Shown here: piece by piece, positions 19,160-28,013 of the stretch
How positions within the stretch are numbered: position 1 is the stretch's first letter
Layout of the letters: each line of letters opens with the position of its first letter
Assembly (NCBI GenBank): GCA_965223465.1
Contig: OZ245025.1
Span: forward strand, 1,612,001 to 1,676,000
From: JAAELZ01 sp965223465
GTDB taxonomy: Bacteria; Pseudomonadota; Gammaproteobacteria; Arenicellales; Poriferihabitantaceae
DNA: 64,000 nt
Reading direction: 5' to 3'
The notes under the pieces: generated by a model
What the model saw: the letters and a program-made list of their open reading frames with translations, nothing else
Told to the model about the DNA's origin: nothing
Database searches by the model: none
Program-made: the position numbers and the translations under genes

Positions 19160-19684
19160 TTAAGCCGCCTCCCGGCTATCGCGCACTGCCGCCAAAGCGC
19201 GAACCGCTTTAGTGGGAACTTCATTCATAGTTCGAACCAGCTTGGTGATTGGCGCCTGCATGGTGACAACTAGAGTTGCCAACAATTCTTCGCGTCCCGG
19301 TAATTTTGACAAGGCTTTAATACCTTCAACATCCATTGACTGGCCATTCATGACGCCAGCAGTGATCTTTAAAGTATCGTTATCCTTGGAAAAATTCGAC
19401 ATTACCTTTGCTACCGCGACTGGGTCATCAGCAGCAGAGAAAATGACCGGACCGACCAAATGCTCATCCAAACTATCAAAATCAGTATCTTTGATAGCGC
19501 GTTTTGCCAGCGTGTTCTTTACCACTTTCATGAACACCCCGGCCTCATGCGCATCCTTACGCAGCTTAGTTAATTGCGAGACAGTTAGCCCTCGATACTC
19601 AGCAACCACGGCAGCTTGCGCAGACGACAAAGTGTCTGTCACTTCACTGACAATCGCTTTTTTCTTTTGAAGCGCTGTACTCAT
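19160..19684 (-). CDS. rplJ: 50S ribosomal protein L10 (uL10)
   Basis: Stalk base that anchors L7/L12 dimers; with L12 it represses its own operon by binding the leader. The 174-residue product contains SAQAAVVAEYRGLTVSQLTKLR and KNTLAKRA near the N-terminus, and the expected C-terminal helix for L12 binding. The 204-base leader upstream holds a recognisable L10-type structure. Confidence 0.97.
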   Translation of the reverse strand: MSTALQKKKAIVSEVTDTLSSAQAAVVAEYRGLTVSQLTKLRKDAHEAGVFMKVVKNTLAKRAIKDTDFDSLDEHLVGPVIFSAADDPVAVAKVMSNFSKDNDTLKITAGVMNGQSMDVEGIKALSKLPGREELLATLVVTMQAPITKLVRTMNEVPTKAVRALAAVRDSREAA

Positions 19685-19694
19685 ATAAGCAATC

Positions 19695-19830
19695 TCCTAA
19701 TGTTGATGGTGCACCTAGATCAGGAGAATCCTGACTTCGGGTCACCGTCTACGTAGGCCCTTTTTAACTCCGAGGAGTAAAAAGAATTAAAAATAAATTC
19801 ACCTACGGTCTTTGACAAACTCCGGCCTCA
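19695..19830 (-). promoter_or_regulatory. L10 leader (rplJ-rplL autoregulatory element)
   Basis: The spacer between rplA and rplJ contains, in transcript order, AAAGACCGTAGGTG, a hairpin of CTTTTTA-CTCC with GGAG-TTAAAAAG, the element CCTACGTAGACGGTGACC, then a TCAGGA/TCCTGA hairpin just before rplJ. Pairing of CCGTAGG with CCTACG and the GTAGACGGTGACC core match what I know of the Rfam L10 leader, bound by the L10-L12 complex. A covariance-model scan would settle the boundaries, which are approximate. Confidence 0.75.
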
Positions 19831-19888
19831 TTACCGAAGCTCCCAAATCGTTCGCTCAAGCCATCACAACAATGGCTCAAACACCAAA

Positions 19889-20587
19889 TTATTTAAGCGG
19901 AAGCGAACTTCGCTCAACTTTTATGCCTGGCCCCATGGTACTGGAAAGCGATACACGTTTAATGTATTGCCCTTTCGCACTTGAAGGTTTAGCCTTTTCC
20001 AGATCTGCGATCAATGCGGTAAGATTTTCACTTAAATCTTCCACCGAGAATGACGCCTTGCCGATCGCGCAATGCACGATACCGCCCTTCTCATTACGAA
20101 ACTGGACCTGGCCTGATTTCGCATTACTCACTGCAGTGGCAATGTCTTTGGTGACGGTTCCTACTTTTGGATTTGGCATTAAGCCTCTCGGCCCCAAGAT
20201 TTGACCCAGCTGGCCGACGATGCGCATCGCATCTGGCGCAGCAATACACAAATCAAAATCCATCTCGCCGCCCTTTACTTTGGTAGCCAGATCATCCATA
20301 CCGACCAAATCAGCACCCGCCTCCGTCGCCTGCTCAGCCAGTTCGCCATCGGCGAACACCGCTACGCGTACGGATTTGCCTGTACCTTTAGGCATGACCG
20401 TCGCGCCACGTACGTTTTGATCGGATTTACGTGCATTAATACCCAAGTTCACAGCCACTTCGACACTTTCGTCGAATTTGGCAGTAGCGGTTTCTTTCAC
20501 CAAAGCAAACGCTTCTTCCAGCGGATAATGTTTCTCGTGATCGACTTTATCCGCAAATGCCTTCATTCTTTTACTTAACTTCGCCAT
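19889..20587 (-). CDS. rplA: 50S ribosomal protein L1 (uL1)
   Basis: Mobile L1-stalk protein; in E. coli also the translational repressor of rplK-rplA. The 232-residue product has the expected length and carries GTGKSVRVAVFADG and the domain around RGLMPNPKVGTVT. It begins 3 bases after the rplK stop, consistent with coupled translation. Confidence 0.97.
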   Translation of the reverse strand: MAKLSKRMKAFADKVDHEKHYPLEEAFALVKETATAKFDESVEVAVNLGINARKSDQNVRGATVMPKGTGKSVRVAVFADGELAEQATEAGADLVGMDDLATKVKGGEMDFDLCIAAPDAMRIVGQLGQILGPRGLMPNPKVGTVTKDIATAVSNAKSGQVQFRNEKGGIVHCAIGKASFSVEDLSENLTALIADLEKAKPSSAKGQYIKRVSLSSTMGPGIKVERSSLPLK

Positions 20588-20590
20588 GAT

Positions 20591-21019
20591 CTACCCCTTC
20601 ACCTCGATACCCATACTGCGCGCAGTACCGGCAATAATTTTGACCGCTGCATCCATATCGTATGCATTGAGATCGGGGTCTTTAACTTTTACGATTTCTT
20701 CAAGTTGCGCACGCGTCACTTTGCCCACTTTGTCGCGATTGGGCTCGCCACTCCCACTTTGAATACCCGCTGCCTTTTTCAGCATGATGGAAGCCGGGGG
20801 TGATTTCTTAACATAGGTAAAACTCTTATCTGAGTAGACCGTAATGATCACAGGGACAGGCATGCCTTTTTCCATATCCTGGGTTTCTGCGTTGAATGCT
20901 TTGCAAAAATCCATGATATTCAAGCCATGCTGGCCTAGCGCTGGCCCAACGGGCGGGGCAGGCTTAGCGTCACCTGCGGGTACCTGCAACTTAATGTAGG
21001 CGTCTATTTTCTTAGCCAT
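20591..21019 (-). CDS. rplK: 50S ribosomal protein L11 (uL11)
   Basis: Binds the GTPase-associated region of 23S rRNA and is needed for RelA activation. The 142-residue product carries the thiostrepton-site proline region GDAKPAPPVGPALGQHGLNI and the C-terminal VKIIAGTARSMGIEV. A small hairpin (GCTGC-GAA-GCAGC on the minus strand, 21,044-21,056) lies in the 64-base leader shared with nusG and could be part of an L1-binding operator, but I could not match it to the known site. Confidence 0.97.
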   Translation of the reverse strand: MAKKIDAYIKLQVPAGDAKPAPPVGPALGQHGLNIMDFCKAFNAETQDMEKGMPVPVIITVYSDKSFTYVKKSPPASIMLKKAAGIQSGSGEPNRDKVGKVTRAQLEEIVKVKDPDLNAYDMDAAVKIIAGTARSMGIEVKG

Positions 21020-21083
21020 GTTTTATCCTCAATGGGTGCAAACGCTGCTTCGCAGCTCCCCGGTTATACAATGAAAAGGAGGA

Positions 21084-21662
21084 TTAACCCTTTTCTACTT
21101 GATCAAATCCCAGCTCAACTGGGGTTGATCTTCCAAAAATAGAAACCGATACATGCAGCCTCGATTTCTCAAAATTCACATCCTCAACCATGCCGGTAAA
21201 ATCGGCAAACGGCCCATCGATAACGCGCACCACCTCACCCGGCGCAAAAGTAAATTTTGGCTTAGGTGCATCCAGGCTATCGGTCATGCGTTGCAAGATG
21301 GAATCCGCTTCTTTATCACTCAATGGCACGGGCTCACCACGCTTTCCACCAATAAAACCAGAGACCTTAGGTAAAGAATTGATCATATGCCAGGTATCGT
21401 CATTAATCTCCATATGGACTAACACATAGCCCGGGAAAAACTTGCGCTCACTGGTGCGCTTTTGCCCGGCACGCATTTCAACCACTTCTTCGACCGGAAT
21501 CAGCACTTCACCGATCAAATCTGACAAACCTTCACGCTCGGCTTTTTCTTTGATCGATTGTTGCACGCGTTTTTCGAACGTTGAGTAGGTCTGTACGACA
21601 TACCACTTCTTACCGTCTCCAGTTTGCGTCGTTTCTTGCTGCTTGTCGTTGGAATCTGTCAT
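21084..21662 (-). CDS. nusG: Transcription termination/antitermination protein NusG
   Basis: Couples RNA polymerase to Rho or to S10 in the ribosome. The 192-residue product contains the NGN domain (KKWYVVQTYSTFEKRVQQSI onward) and a C-terminal KOW domain at about residues 140-190 (FAPGEVVRVIDGPFADFTG). It is 22 bases downstream of secE, the standard secE-nusG unit. Confidence 0.97.
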   Translation of the reverse strand: MTDSNDKQQETTQTGDGKKWYVVQTYSTFEKRVQQSIKEKAEREGLSDLIGEVLIPVEEVVEMRAGQKRTSERKFFPGYVLVHMEINDDTWHMINSLPKVSGFIGGKRGEPVPLSDKEADSILQRMTDSLDAPKPKFTFAPGEVVRVIDGPFADFTGMVEDVNFEKSRLHVSVSIFGRSTPVELGFDQVEKG

Positions 21663-21684
21663 GATTAATCTTGCCGCTGTACGC

Positions 21685-22035
21685 TTAGCCTTGTGTACCC
21701 AAAATCAGGTCATAGACCACTTTGAACAATATAGTATCCGCCAACCAGATAAACAGGGCAGCAATCACCGCGCCTGCAATCACGATCCCAGTAATCTGAG
21801 TTGCTTCAGGACGACCAGGCCATACCACCTTTGCACCTTCACTTCTCGCCTTTGATGCAAAACCGAGCGCATTCTTACCCTGTGCAGAGGTTGCTGCAAC
21901 CAAAGCAGCGAGCACAATCGCGCCCACTACCAGGCCCACCCGCGCCACTTGTAGCCACTGATCAAAATAGTAAAAAGCAAAAATACCCGCCACGATAATC
22001 AGTATCGCAATCAGTAATTTAAGTTTATCTGCCAC
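21685..22035 (-). CDS. secE: Preprotein translocase subunit SecE
   Basis: Essential membrane subunit of SecYEG. The 116-residue product is the long gammaproteobacterial form with hydrophobic segments at about residues 7-24, 31-49 and 81-110, and the conserved amphipathic part EGAKVVWPGRPEATQIT before the last one. The codon at 22,033-22,035 is GTG, preceded by AAGG. It lies 25 bases after tRNA-Trp. Confidence 0.95.
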   Translation of the reverse strand: MADKLKLLIAILIIVAGIFAFYYFDQWLQVARVGLVVGAIVLAALVAATSAQGKNALGFASKARSEGAKVVWPGRPEATQITGIVIAGAVIAALFIWLADTILFKVVYDLILGTQG

Positions 22036-22060
22036 TATATTTGCCTTTTGTCTAAGTAAA

Positions 22061-22136
<76 letters not shown>

Positions 22137-22211
22137 AAATGTACGCCTGCCGGTTACCCTATTTTAGTGTTAATAATCGTAAGAGCCTAAGCGAACCTTG
22201 GCCCTAACTTA

Positions 22212-23402
22212 TTACTCGATGATTTTAGCCACTACACCCGCACCCACTGTGCGACCACCTTCACGTATCGCAAAGCGTAAGCCTTCATCCATCGCTATCG
22301 GCGCAATCAACTCAACATTCATGTTGATGTTGTCTCCAGGCATTACCATCTCAACATCATCAGGTAAAATACATTCGCCCGTTACGTCCGTCGTGCGGAA
22401 GTAAAACTGCGGACGATAGCCCTTGAAGAAGGGCGTATGTCGTCCACCCTCTTCTTTACCCAGAATATATACCTCAGCCTCAAACTTGGTGTGCGGTGTT
22501 ATCGATCCAGCCTTGGCCAGTACCTGACCACGCTCAACATCTTCGCGCTTGGTACCACGCAGTAATATACCCACGTTATCACCCGCCTGACCTTCGTCCA
22601 GCAGCTTGCGAAACATCTCAACACCCGTACAAGTCGTCTTCTCAGTCGCCTTGATACCTACAATCTCTATCTCATCGCCCACGTGGATGATCCCGCGCTC
22701 AACACGGCCCGTTACCACCGTACCACGACCTGAGATCGAAAATACATCTTCTACCGGCATCAGAAAATCTCCATCTACCGCACGCTCAGGCTCGGGGATA
22801 TAACTATCCAACGCTTCCGCCAACTTGATGATAGAACCCTTACCCATATCAGAATCATCTCCCTCCAGGGCTTTCAGGGCAGAACCAACTATAATCGGCG
22901 TGTCATCTCCTGGAAACTCGTAGCTATCCAGAAGCTCGCGCACTTCCATCTCTACCAGCTCCAGTAACTCTTCATCGTCCACCATGTCCGCTTTGTTCAT
23001 ATACACGATGATATAAGGAACACCCACCTGACGAGAAAGCAGAATGTGCTCACGCGTTTGCGGCATCGGACCATCTGCAGCAGATACCACCAAAATCGCA
23101 CCATCCATCTGCGCCGCACCGGTGATCATATTCTTGACATAATCAGCGTGCCCAGGGCAGTCCACGTGCGCGTAGTGACGATTCTCAGTCTCATACTCAA
23201 CGTGTGCAGTTGAGATGGTAATACCGCGCTCGCGCTCTTCTGGCGCATTATCGATATCCGCAAAAGCCTTGGCTTCACCACCATATTCTGCACCCAATAC
23301 CGCCGTCAACGCCGCCGTCAGCGTCGTCTTACCGTGGTCAACGTGACCAATCGTGCCAACGTTAACGTGCGGTTTGTTTCTTTCAAATTTTTCTTTTGAC
23401 AC
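22212..23402 (-). CDS. tufB: Elongation factor Tu, copy 2
   Basis: Second EF-Tu gene, 396 residues, with the same protein sequence as copy 1 as far as I can compare. The open frame runs to 23,450, but the family start SKEKFERNKPHV places initiation at GTG 23,400-23,402, with AGAGG about 9 bases upstream. Copy 1 uses ATG. The coding DNA is nearly identical to copy 1 while both flanks differ, as expected under gene conversion. It belongs to the tRNA-tufB transcription unit. Confidence 0.97.
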   Translation of the reverse strand: MSKEKFERNKPHVNVGTIGHVDHGKTTLTAALTAVLGAEYGGEAKAFADIDNAPEERERGITISTAHVEYETENRHYAHVDCPGHADYVKNMITGAAQMDGAILVVSAADGPMPQTREHILLSRQVGVPYIIVYMNKADMVDDEELLELVEMEVRELLDSYEFPGDDTPIIVGSALKALEGDDSDMGKGSIIKLAEALDSYIPEPERAVDGDFLMPVEDVFSISGRGTVVTGRVERGIIHVGDEIEIVGIKATEKTTCTGVEMFRKLLDEGQAGDNVGILLRGTKREDVERGQVLAKAGSITPHTKFEAEVYILGKEEGGRHTPFFKGYRPQFYFRTTDVTGECILPDDVEMVMPGDNINMNVELIAPIAMDEGLRFAIREGGRTVGAGVVAKIIE

Positions 23403-23460
23403 GATCAATAACCTCTTTTCTATTAATAACCAAACAACTTTATACAGCACACAACAATAA

Positions 23461-23536
<76 letters not shown>

Positions 23537-23596
23537 CAAACCTCTGCAGACCACTTAAAGCCCGATCACGATCAGGCGTTCAACCGACCTTCAAAC

Positions 23597-23670
23597 TGGA
23601 GCGGGTGATGGGAATCGAACCCACATAGTCAGCTTGGAAGGCTGAAGTTCTACCATTGAACTACACCCGC
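23597..23670 (-). tRNA. tRNA-Gly (anticodon TCC)
   Basis: A 74-base tRNA with encoded CCA. Acceptor GCGGGTG pairs with CACCCGC, the D arm is short as usual for tRNA-Gly, and the anticodon loop CTTCCAA gives TCC. It corresponds to glyT of the E. coli tufB operon. Confidence 0.97.
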
Positions 23671-23864
23671 AATGACTCTTCGCACCTCTAGAATTAGACT
23701 AAAGGCGCTACCTTATTCATGTTGTCAAGCAAATGGTCAGCTTAAATGCTGCATCGAAATTCACGCTTGGCTATTTCGATTCGACCAACTGCTTAAAATT
23801 CTTACTCAGTTTCGCGTATTTATTCAAAAAATACGCATCTTATCAGCGCTTTACCGTGCACTAA

Positions 23865-23949
23865 TGGTGGAGGGGGGAGGATTCGAACCTCCGAAGGCTG
23901 AGCCAGCAGATTTACAGTCTGCCCCCTTTGGCCGCTCGGGAACCCCTCC
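23865..23949 (-). tRNA. tRNA-Tyr (anticodon GTA)
   Basis: An 85-base class II tRNA with encoded CCA and a long variable arm. Acceptor GGAGGGG pairs with CCCCTCC, and the anticodon loop CTGTAAA gives GTA. The spacer to tRNA-Gly (23,671-23,864) is 194 bases and contains two inverted repeats (23,753-23,780 and 23,814-23,836) and a TTGACA, so an internal promoter is possible, but I find no good -10 partner. Confidence 0.97.
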
Positions 23950-24068
23950 AAAAAACCAACGCGCGATTCTCTATCAAACACTGCACGCTGTCAACATTTA
24001 ACCCATAGGGCTCAAATATTGTGCAAAACCTCCAACGGAGGGTTCTCATACCCAGCATTAAACTAAAA

Positions 24069-24144
24069 TGGAGCCCGCAGAGGGATTTGAACCCACGACC
24101 TGCTGATTACAAATCAGCTGCTCTGCCAGCTGAGCTATGCGGGC
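24069..24144 (-). tRNA. tRNA-Thr (anticodon TGT)
   Basis: A 76-base tRNA with encoded CCA. Acceptor GCCCGCA pairs with TGCGGGC, and the anticodon loop TTTGTAA gives TGT. It is the first gene of the tRNA-tufB transcription unit, directly behind a promoter at 24,186-24,214, and matches thrU of E. coli. Confidence 0.97.
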
Positions 24145-24185
24145 AAATTGCTTGTAACATTTCCAGTGTAAAAAATGGGAGCGCG

Positions 24186-24214
24186 ATTTTATGCAAAGCG
24201 AAGGGGAATCGCAA
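24186..24214 (-). promoter_or_regulatory. Promoter of the tRNA-tufB operon
   Basis: TTGCGA (24,209-24,214) and TAAAAT (24,186-24,191) are 17 bases apart on the minus strand, about 42 bases upstream of the first tRNA. The -10 is followed directly by CGCGC, a GC-rich discriminator typical of stringently controlled stable-RNA promoters. Confidence 0.75.
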
Positions 24215-24303
24215 TGCAAATCAGGCACTTTTTGCAAGTATTTTCAGTGCATTAAAACCAAAGAACTCATATTATTCCCGTTCACCATGAATACTACGTG
24301 GCT

Positions 24304-25200
24304 TTACTGGCAAGGTTGAGCCTTAATACTGACCCCTTTTGAAATATCCAATGCTTTGATCGCCGCTTTAGATATTTGCGCAAGCTCAATTGCATTATTA
24401 ATGGTTCCATCCAGGTAAATCGTTTCAGTTTTCACTGGTAAGCCCTTGGCTTGCATTTGCTTCTGGTAATTTGTCGCGCGTGCTGGCTCGGAAAAATAGC
24501 CCAATTGCAACAAACGATCGCCTTTTAGACGTATCAAGAAATGATCAATATTTAATTGCTCCAATTGCTGCTTCTGGGCTGCAAGCGCATTATCGTTTCC
24601 ATACGGGCCGATATAGACGCGCACCGCCTTGATTCGACGGCTCGCCTCACGCTCATCTAGCTTATAAACAATACCCTGGCTATCCAACTTTTGGCGTAGA
24701 CTCGCCAATCGTTTGGGGTTCTTAAACGGGCCTAGACGATAGCACGATAAAGTTTGTTCTACAGTAACTGGTTTTGTGGCTGGATTCTCAACTCGCACTA
24801 TTTTGGTTAATTCTTCAGCTACCGGCACCTCGGCTTGCTTATTTATTTCAGCCTGTGTTTCAGGCTTTTTCTGAGGCGCACTGGTATTTTTGGGCGACTT
24901 TGTAGCTTGCGCCTTTGCTTGACTATCTTCAGATTGCTCATTTTTAGCCATCAGCACCTCGCCCTGCTGATCTACTTTCAGCTTTGCCAGCGAATCTTCC
25001 TCTACCGTTGCCGCATCGGATGCAGTTTGCGTGTTTTGTTGATCGCGTGCTTCATCCGGGCGAATCACTGACATGGCCGCCACATTGATCTGCTCATATT
25101 CACCTGATTGCACCGATTGCATACTGTCGACCGGTGCTCTCATCCCGAGTAAATAAGCCACCACATTCAGTAGCACTAAAATGACCGCAATCCACTTCAT
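24304..25200 (-). CDS. SPOR-domain membrane protein
   Basis: 298-residue protein with one N-terminal membrane anchor (about residues 3-20) and a long polar, glutamine/alanine/lysine-rich linker. The C-terminal SPOR-type region spans about residues 150-260 (CYRLGPFKNPKRLASLRQKL and VRVYIGPYGNDNALAAQKQQL). SPOR domains bind denuded septal peptidoglycan. The ATG overlaps the coaX TGA (ATGA), so it is the third gene of birA-coaX-SPOR, an arrangement also known upstream of the tRNA-tufB locus in pseudomonads. Its own role is unknown. Confidence 0.8.
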   Translation of the reverse strand: MKWIAVILVLLNVVAYLLGMRAPVDSMQSVQSGEYEQINVAAMSVIRPDEARDQQNTQTASDAATVEEDSLAKLKVDQQGEVLMAKNEQSEDSQAKAQATKSPKNTSAPQKKPETQAEINKQAEVPVAEELTKIVRVENPATKPVTVEQTLSCYRLGPFKNPKRLASLRQKLDSQGIVYKLDEREASRRIKAVRVYIGPYGNDNALAAQKQQLEQLNIDHFLIRLKGDRLLQLGYFSEPARATNYQKQMQAKGLPVKTETIYLDGTINNAIELAQISKAAIKALDISKGVSIKAQPCQ

Positions 25201-25940
25201 TGCTTAGACCCAGCCATCAAGCGCAAACCATCTAACACCAAATTTGGCTGATGATGAACTTGCATAGGAGTTAACTGCAACATATCTGCGCTTCCACCCG
25301 TAATGATTATCGGTACCGCGTTAATTTTAGCGTTTATTTGCGCAACTTGCTGCTCAATTACCGCTCTGACTCCACCCAGCATGGAGAAATATACACCTGA
25401 GGCAATGGCATCCTGAGTCGATTGCGCCAAGGCCTTGACTTGTCCAAGCCTATCTGAAAAATCAGGAGAAAGCTGTGCAGTCGTACCCAACGCTTTGAGC
25501 ATCAGTTCAATACCGGGCATTATCACCCCACCGAGATGCTGACCGGATTTATCCAGCAAATCAACCGTGGTTGCGGTTCCTGCGTCAACCACGATGCACG
25601 CTGAATCAGGAAACAGCGCGCGTCCGGCGATAAGGGCAGCCCAACGATCAACCCCCAGATGGTCGGGCTGTGCATAGGCATTGACCACACCACACGCTTT
25701 AGCCGATGAGACCTGCCACTCTATATCAGTTTTGAAAAGTGCATTTACAGCACTTGCCAATTTAGTTTCTATTGCTTCACCAAGCACGCTACTACCGATG
25801 ACTCGCGCAGGTTTTTGCGCCGGTTTAATCGCTTTCCATTGATCTACAAGCGTTTCGATTGACGTGGCAACTTGCGCTTTTTTATCCCCGTCAAGCAGCC
25901 ATTTAAGGCGTGAGTTGCCTGCATCAAGATATAAATTCAA
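25197..25940 (-). CDS. coaX: Type III pantothenate kinase
   Basis: Phosphorylates pantothenate in the first step of coenzyme A synthesis. The 247-residue product has the ASKHA-fold signatures DAGNSRLKW at the N-terminus, GVDRWAALIAGRAL and VVDAGTATTVDLLD in the middle, and a GGSADML-type loop near the end. The start codon at 25,938-25,940 is TTG, overlapping the birA stop as TTGA, with GAGGGA 8 bases upstream. This start is forced by the conserved N-terminus, so coupling to birA is likely. Confidence 0.93.
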   Translation of the reverse strand: MNLYLDAGNSRLKWLLDGDKKAQVATSIETLVDQWKAIKPAQKPARVIGSSVLGEAIETKLASAVNALFKTDIEWQVSSAKACGVVNAYAQPDHLGVDRWAALIAGRALFPDSACIVVDAGTATTVDLLDKSGQHLGGVIMPGIELMLKALGTTAQLSPDFSDRLGQVKALAQSTQDAIASGVYFSMLGGVRAVIEQQVAQINAKINAVPIIITGGSADMLQLTPMQVHHQPNLVLDGLRLMAGSKQ

Positions 25941-26716
25941 GAAGCTTCCCTCAGCATATTCACTTCACCTGAAGTTACAGTATGAATTTTACCCTGGGTT
26001 TCGAGCATCAAAGCTCCGCTGTTATCCAGGCCGACCACCTTTCCTGTCAGTGATTGACCGTTCAGCTCATACCGCAGTGTCGAGCCTGCAAAGGCGTGGT
26101 AGGCCAACCAATCATCGCGTATCGGCGCAAAACCATTTTTTTCCATTTGTTGCAACCGCGCTGAAATATGTCCCAAAAGGGCAATCAGCAATACTTGTCG
26201 ATTAACCTCCACCCATCCATGTTGCGAAAGATCAGTCCAAGTACTGCCGGACATATCCAGCGGCGCCTTTTGAAGATGTATATTCAAACCCATCCCGATC
26301 ACCAGCTCGGTACGGGTACTACGTACACGTGATTCAAGTAAAATCCCCGCTAGTTTCGCGCCATCTACTAACACATCGTTGGGCCATTTCAGAGCAACAT
26401 GCTCTAGCCCCATTTGCTTTAAGGTATCTGCGACGGCCACACCCACCGCGAGACTGACCTCAGCACCAACCTGCATATTTGGCGCCCAACCCAGTGAGAA
26501 CATTAGGCTGGCACCCGCACTACTGACCCACTTTTTACCGTGTCGGCCTTTGCCCTGCGTTTGATAATCGGTGATGCATAGATGCCCATGAACCAATTTA
26601 TCTGCGCGCATCAAGTAAGCGTTGGTCGAATCAATGTTGTCAAAATACTCGACGGTTTTAATCCAGCGAATATCATTTTCCAGTAAAGCCAATCGAATCT
26701 GTGAAACATCAAACAT
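25937..26716 (-). CDS. birA: Biotin--[acetyl-CoA-carboxylase] ligase, short form
   Basis: Activates biotin with ATP and attaches it to the carboxyl carrier protein. The 259-residue product has the biotin-binding loop QTQGKGRHGKKW and the active-site segment ALKWPNDVLVDGAKLAGIL, plus a C-terminal SH3-like part. It lacks the roughly 60-residue N-terminal helix-turn-helix of E. coli BirA, so it should be a ligase only and not the repressor of bio genes. It is divergent from ispG across 92 bases. Confidence 0.92.
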   Translation of the reverse strand: MFDVSQIRLALLENDIRWIKTVEYFDNIDSTNAYLMRADKLVHGHLCITDYQTQGKGRHGKKWVSSAGASLMFSLGWAPNMQVGAEVSLAVGVAVADTLKQMGLEHVALKWPNDVLVDGAKLAGILLESRVRSTRTELVIGMGLNIHLQKAPLDMSGSTWTDLSQHGWVEVNRQVLLIALLGHISARLQQMEKNGFAPIRDDWLAYHAFAGSTLRYELNGQSLTGKVVGLDNSGALMLETQGKIHTVTSGEVNMLREAS

Positions 26717-26808
26717 TGTTATCAGAAAGACGTACCATACCCCTTACAAGCCATTGATTAAAACCAACGTGGACTATACCATCATTTGCTGTTTCTTCTT
26801 AAGCCCGT

Positions 26809-27963
26809 ATGCTCATGACATCCAGCCAACCCATTCAGCGTAATCCTACCCGGGCGGTTAGGATTGGCAGTATTGTCATCGGCGCAAATCACCCCATTGC
26901 GGTGCAAAGCATGTGTGCAACCCCAACACGACAAATAGACGAAACCTTGCTACAAATTCGCAATCTGGAAGCCGCCAAGGCGGACATAATTCGCATCGCG
27001 GCTGATAATCAGCGCGACGCCAAAGCCCTGATCGAAATCCGGCAGCAAACAGAGGCGAATCTAAGCGTTGATCTTCAGGAAAACTACCGATTGGCGGCGG
27101 TACTCGCACCCCATGTTGAGAAAATCCGTTACAACCCTGGGCACCTGTATCACCACGAGAAAAGCAAACCTTGGCAGGATAAGGTTAAATATCTAGCCGA
27201 CATTGCCGCACAAAATGATTGTGCCATGCGCGTGGGGGTCAATGCCGGCTCGATGGATCCAGACAAACTGGATCAGTTTCCTGTAGATGATTCAATCAGT
27301 CCGATGATCACCAGTGCACTAGACCATTGCGAACTATTGGATCGCATCGGTTTTATGCGCTATTGCGTTTCACTGAAAGATTCTGATCCCCGTAAAGCAC
27401 AACAAGCCTATGAGCAGTTTTCCCAACAACGCCCCGATATTCCCCTGCATTTAGGCGTCACCGAAGCAGGTATGCCTCCAGATGGCGTTAGTAAAACCCG
27501 CATGGCTTTTCTGCCACTTTTGGCGCAAGGTATTGGCGATACCATCCGCGTCTCTTTAACCCTACCATATGAGCTAAAACAGCAGGAAATAGAAGTTGGC
27601 AGACAAATTATCGCGGATGCACAAGCAGGGATCAGCGAAGAACAAAATGCGTTTGATCTTGAAACACTGAATATCATCTCCTGCCCGAGTTGCTCGCGGG
27701 TTGAAAACGAAGCATTTATTGATTTGGCACAGCAAGTCAAAGCCCGCACTGCCTACGCGACGGATCACGCGCTCAGCATCGCCGTCATGGGCTGTCGCGT
27801 AAATGGCCCAGGAGAAACAGACGACGCTGATCTCGGCCTATGGTGCGGCCCAAATTATGTCAATTTAAGCCGTCGCGGGGAAAAACTCGGTGCGTTTCGC
27901 TACGATGAGGTGCTCGACAAAATGGATATTGAACTTCAATCGTTGATAGAACAAAGTACCTAA
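26809..27963 (+). CDS. ispG: 4-hydroxy-3-methylbut-2-enyl diphosphate synthase, atypical type
   Basis: Penultimate step of the MEP isoprenoid pathway; converts MEcPP to HMBPP with a [4Fe-4S] cluster. The 384-residue product has the cluster ligands C292, C295 (SCPSCSR) and C329, E336 (GCRVNGPGE). Long stretches such as SVDLQENYRLA, IRYNPGHLYHHE and DADLGLWCGPNYVNL differ from the usual gammaproteobacterial enzyme and resemble forms I associate with Planctomycetes and relatives, which suggests transfer. The start may be ATG 26,809 or 26,815; neither has a clear ribosome-binding site. The common gammaproteobacterial neighbours of ispG are absent. Confidence 0.88.
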   Translation: MLMTSSQPIQRNPTRAVRIGSIVIGANHPIAVQSMCATPTRQIDETLLQIRNLEAAKADIIRIAADNQRDAKALIEIRQQTEANLSVDLQENYRLAAVLAPHVEKIRYNPGHLYHHEKSKPWQDKVKYLADIAAQNDCAMRVGVNAGSMDPDKLDQFPVDDSISPMITSALDHCELLDRIGFMRYCVSLKDSDPRKAQQAYEQFSQQRPDIPLHLGVTEAGMPPDGVSKTRMAFLPLLAQGIGDTIRVSLTLPYELKQQEIEVGRQIIADAQAGISEEQNAFDLETLNIISCPSCSRVENEAFIDLAQQVKARTAYATDHALSIAVMGCRVNGPGETDDADLGLWCGPNYVNLSRRGEKLGAFRYDEVLDKMDIELQSLIEQST

Positions 27964-28013
27964 ACACCCAAACCTTACCTCAATCCAAAATTTAGATCTC
28001 AAAGAAAATAACC

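Noticed and set aside
23672..24001. 109-residue plus-strand frame containing GGGFEPPKAEPADLQSAPFG
   Set aside because: It is the antisense translation of tRNA-Tyr, a well-known spurious protein in databases.
24021..24290. 89-residue plus-strand frame containing RDLNPRPADYKSAALPAELC
   Set aside because: Antisense translation of tRNA-Thr; same type of artefact.
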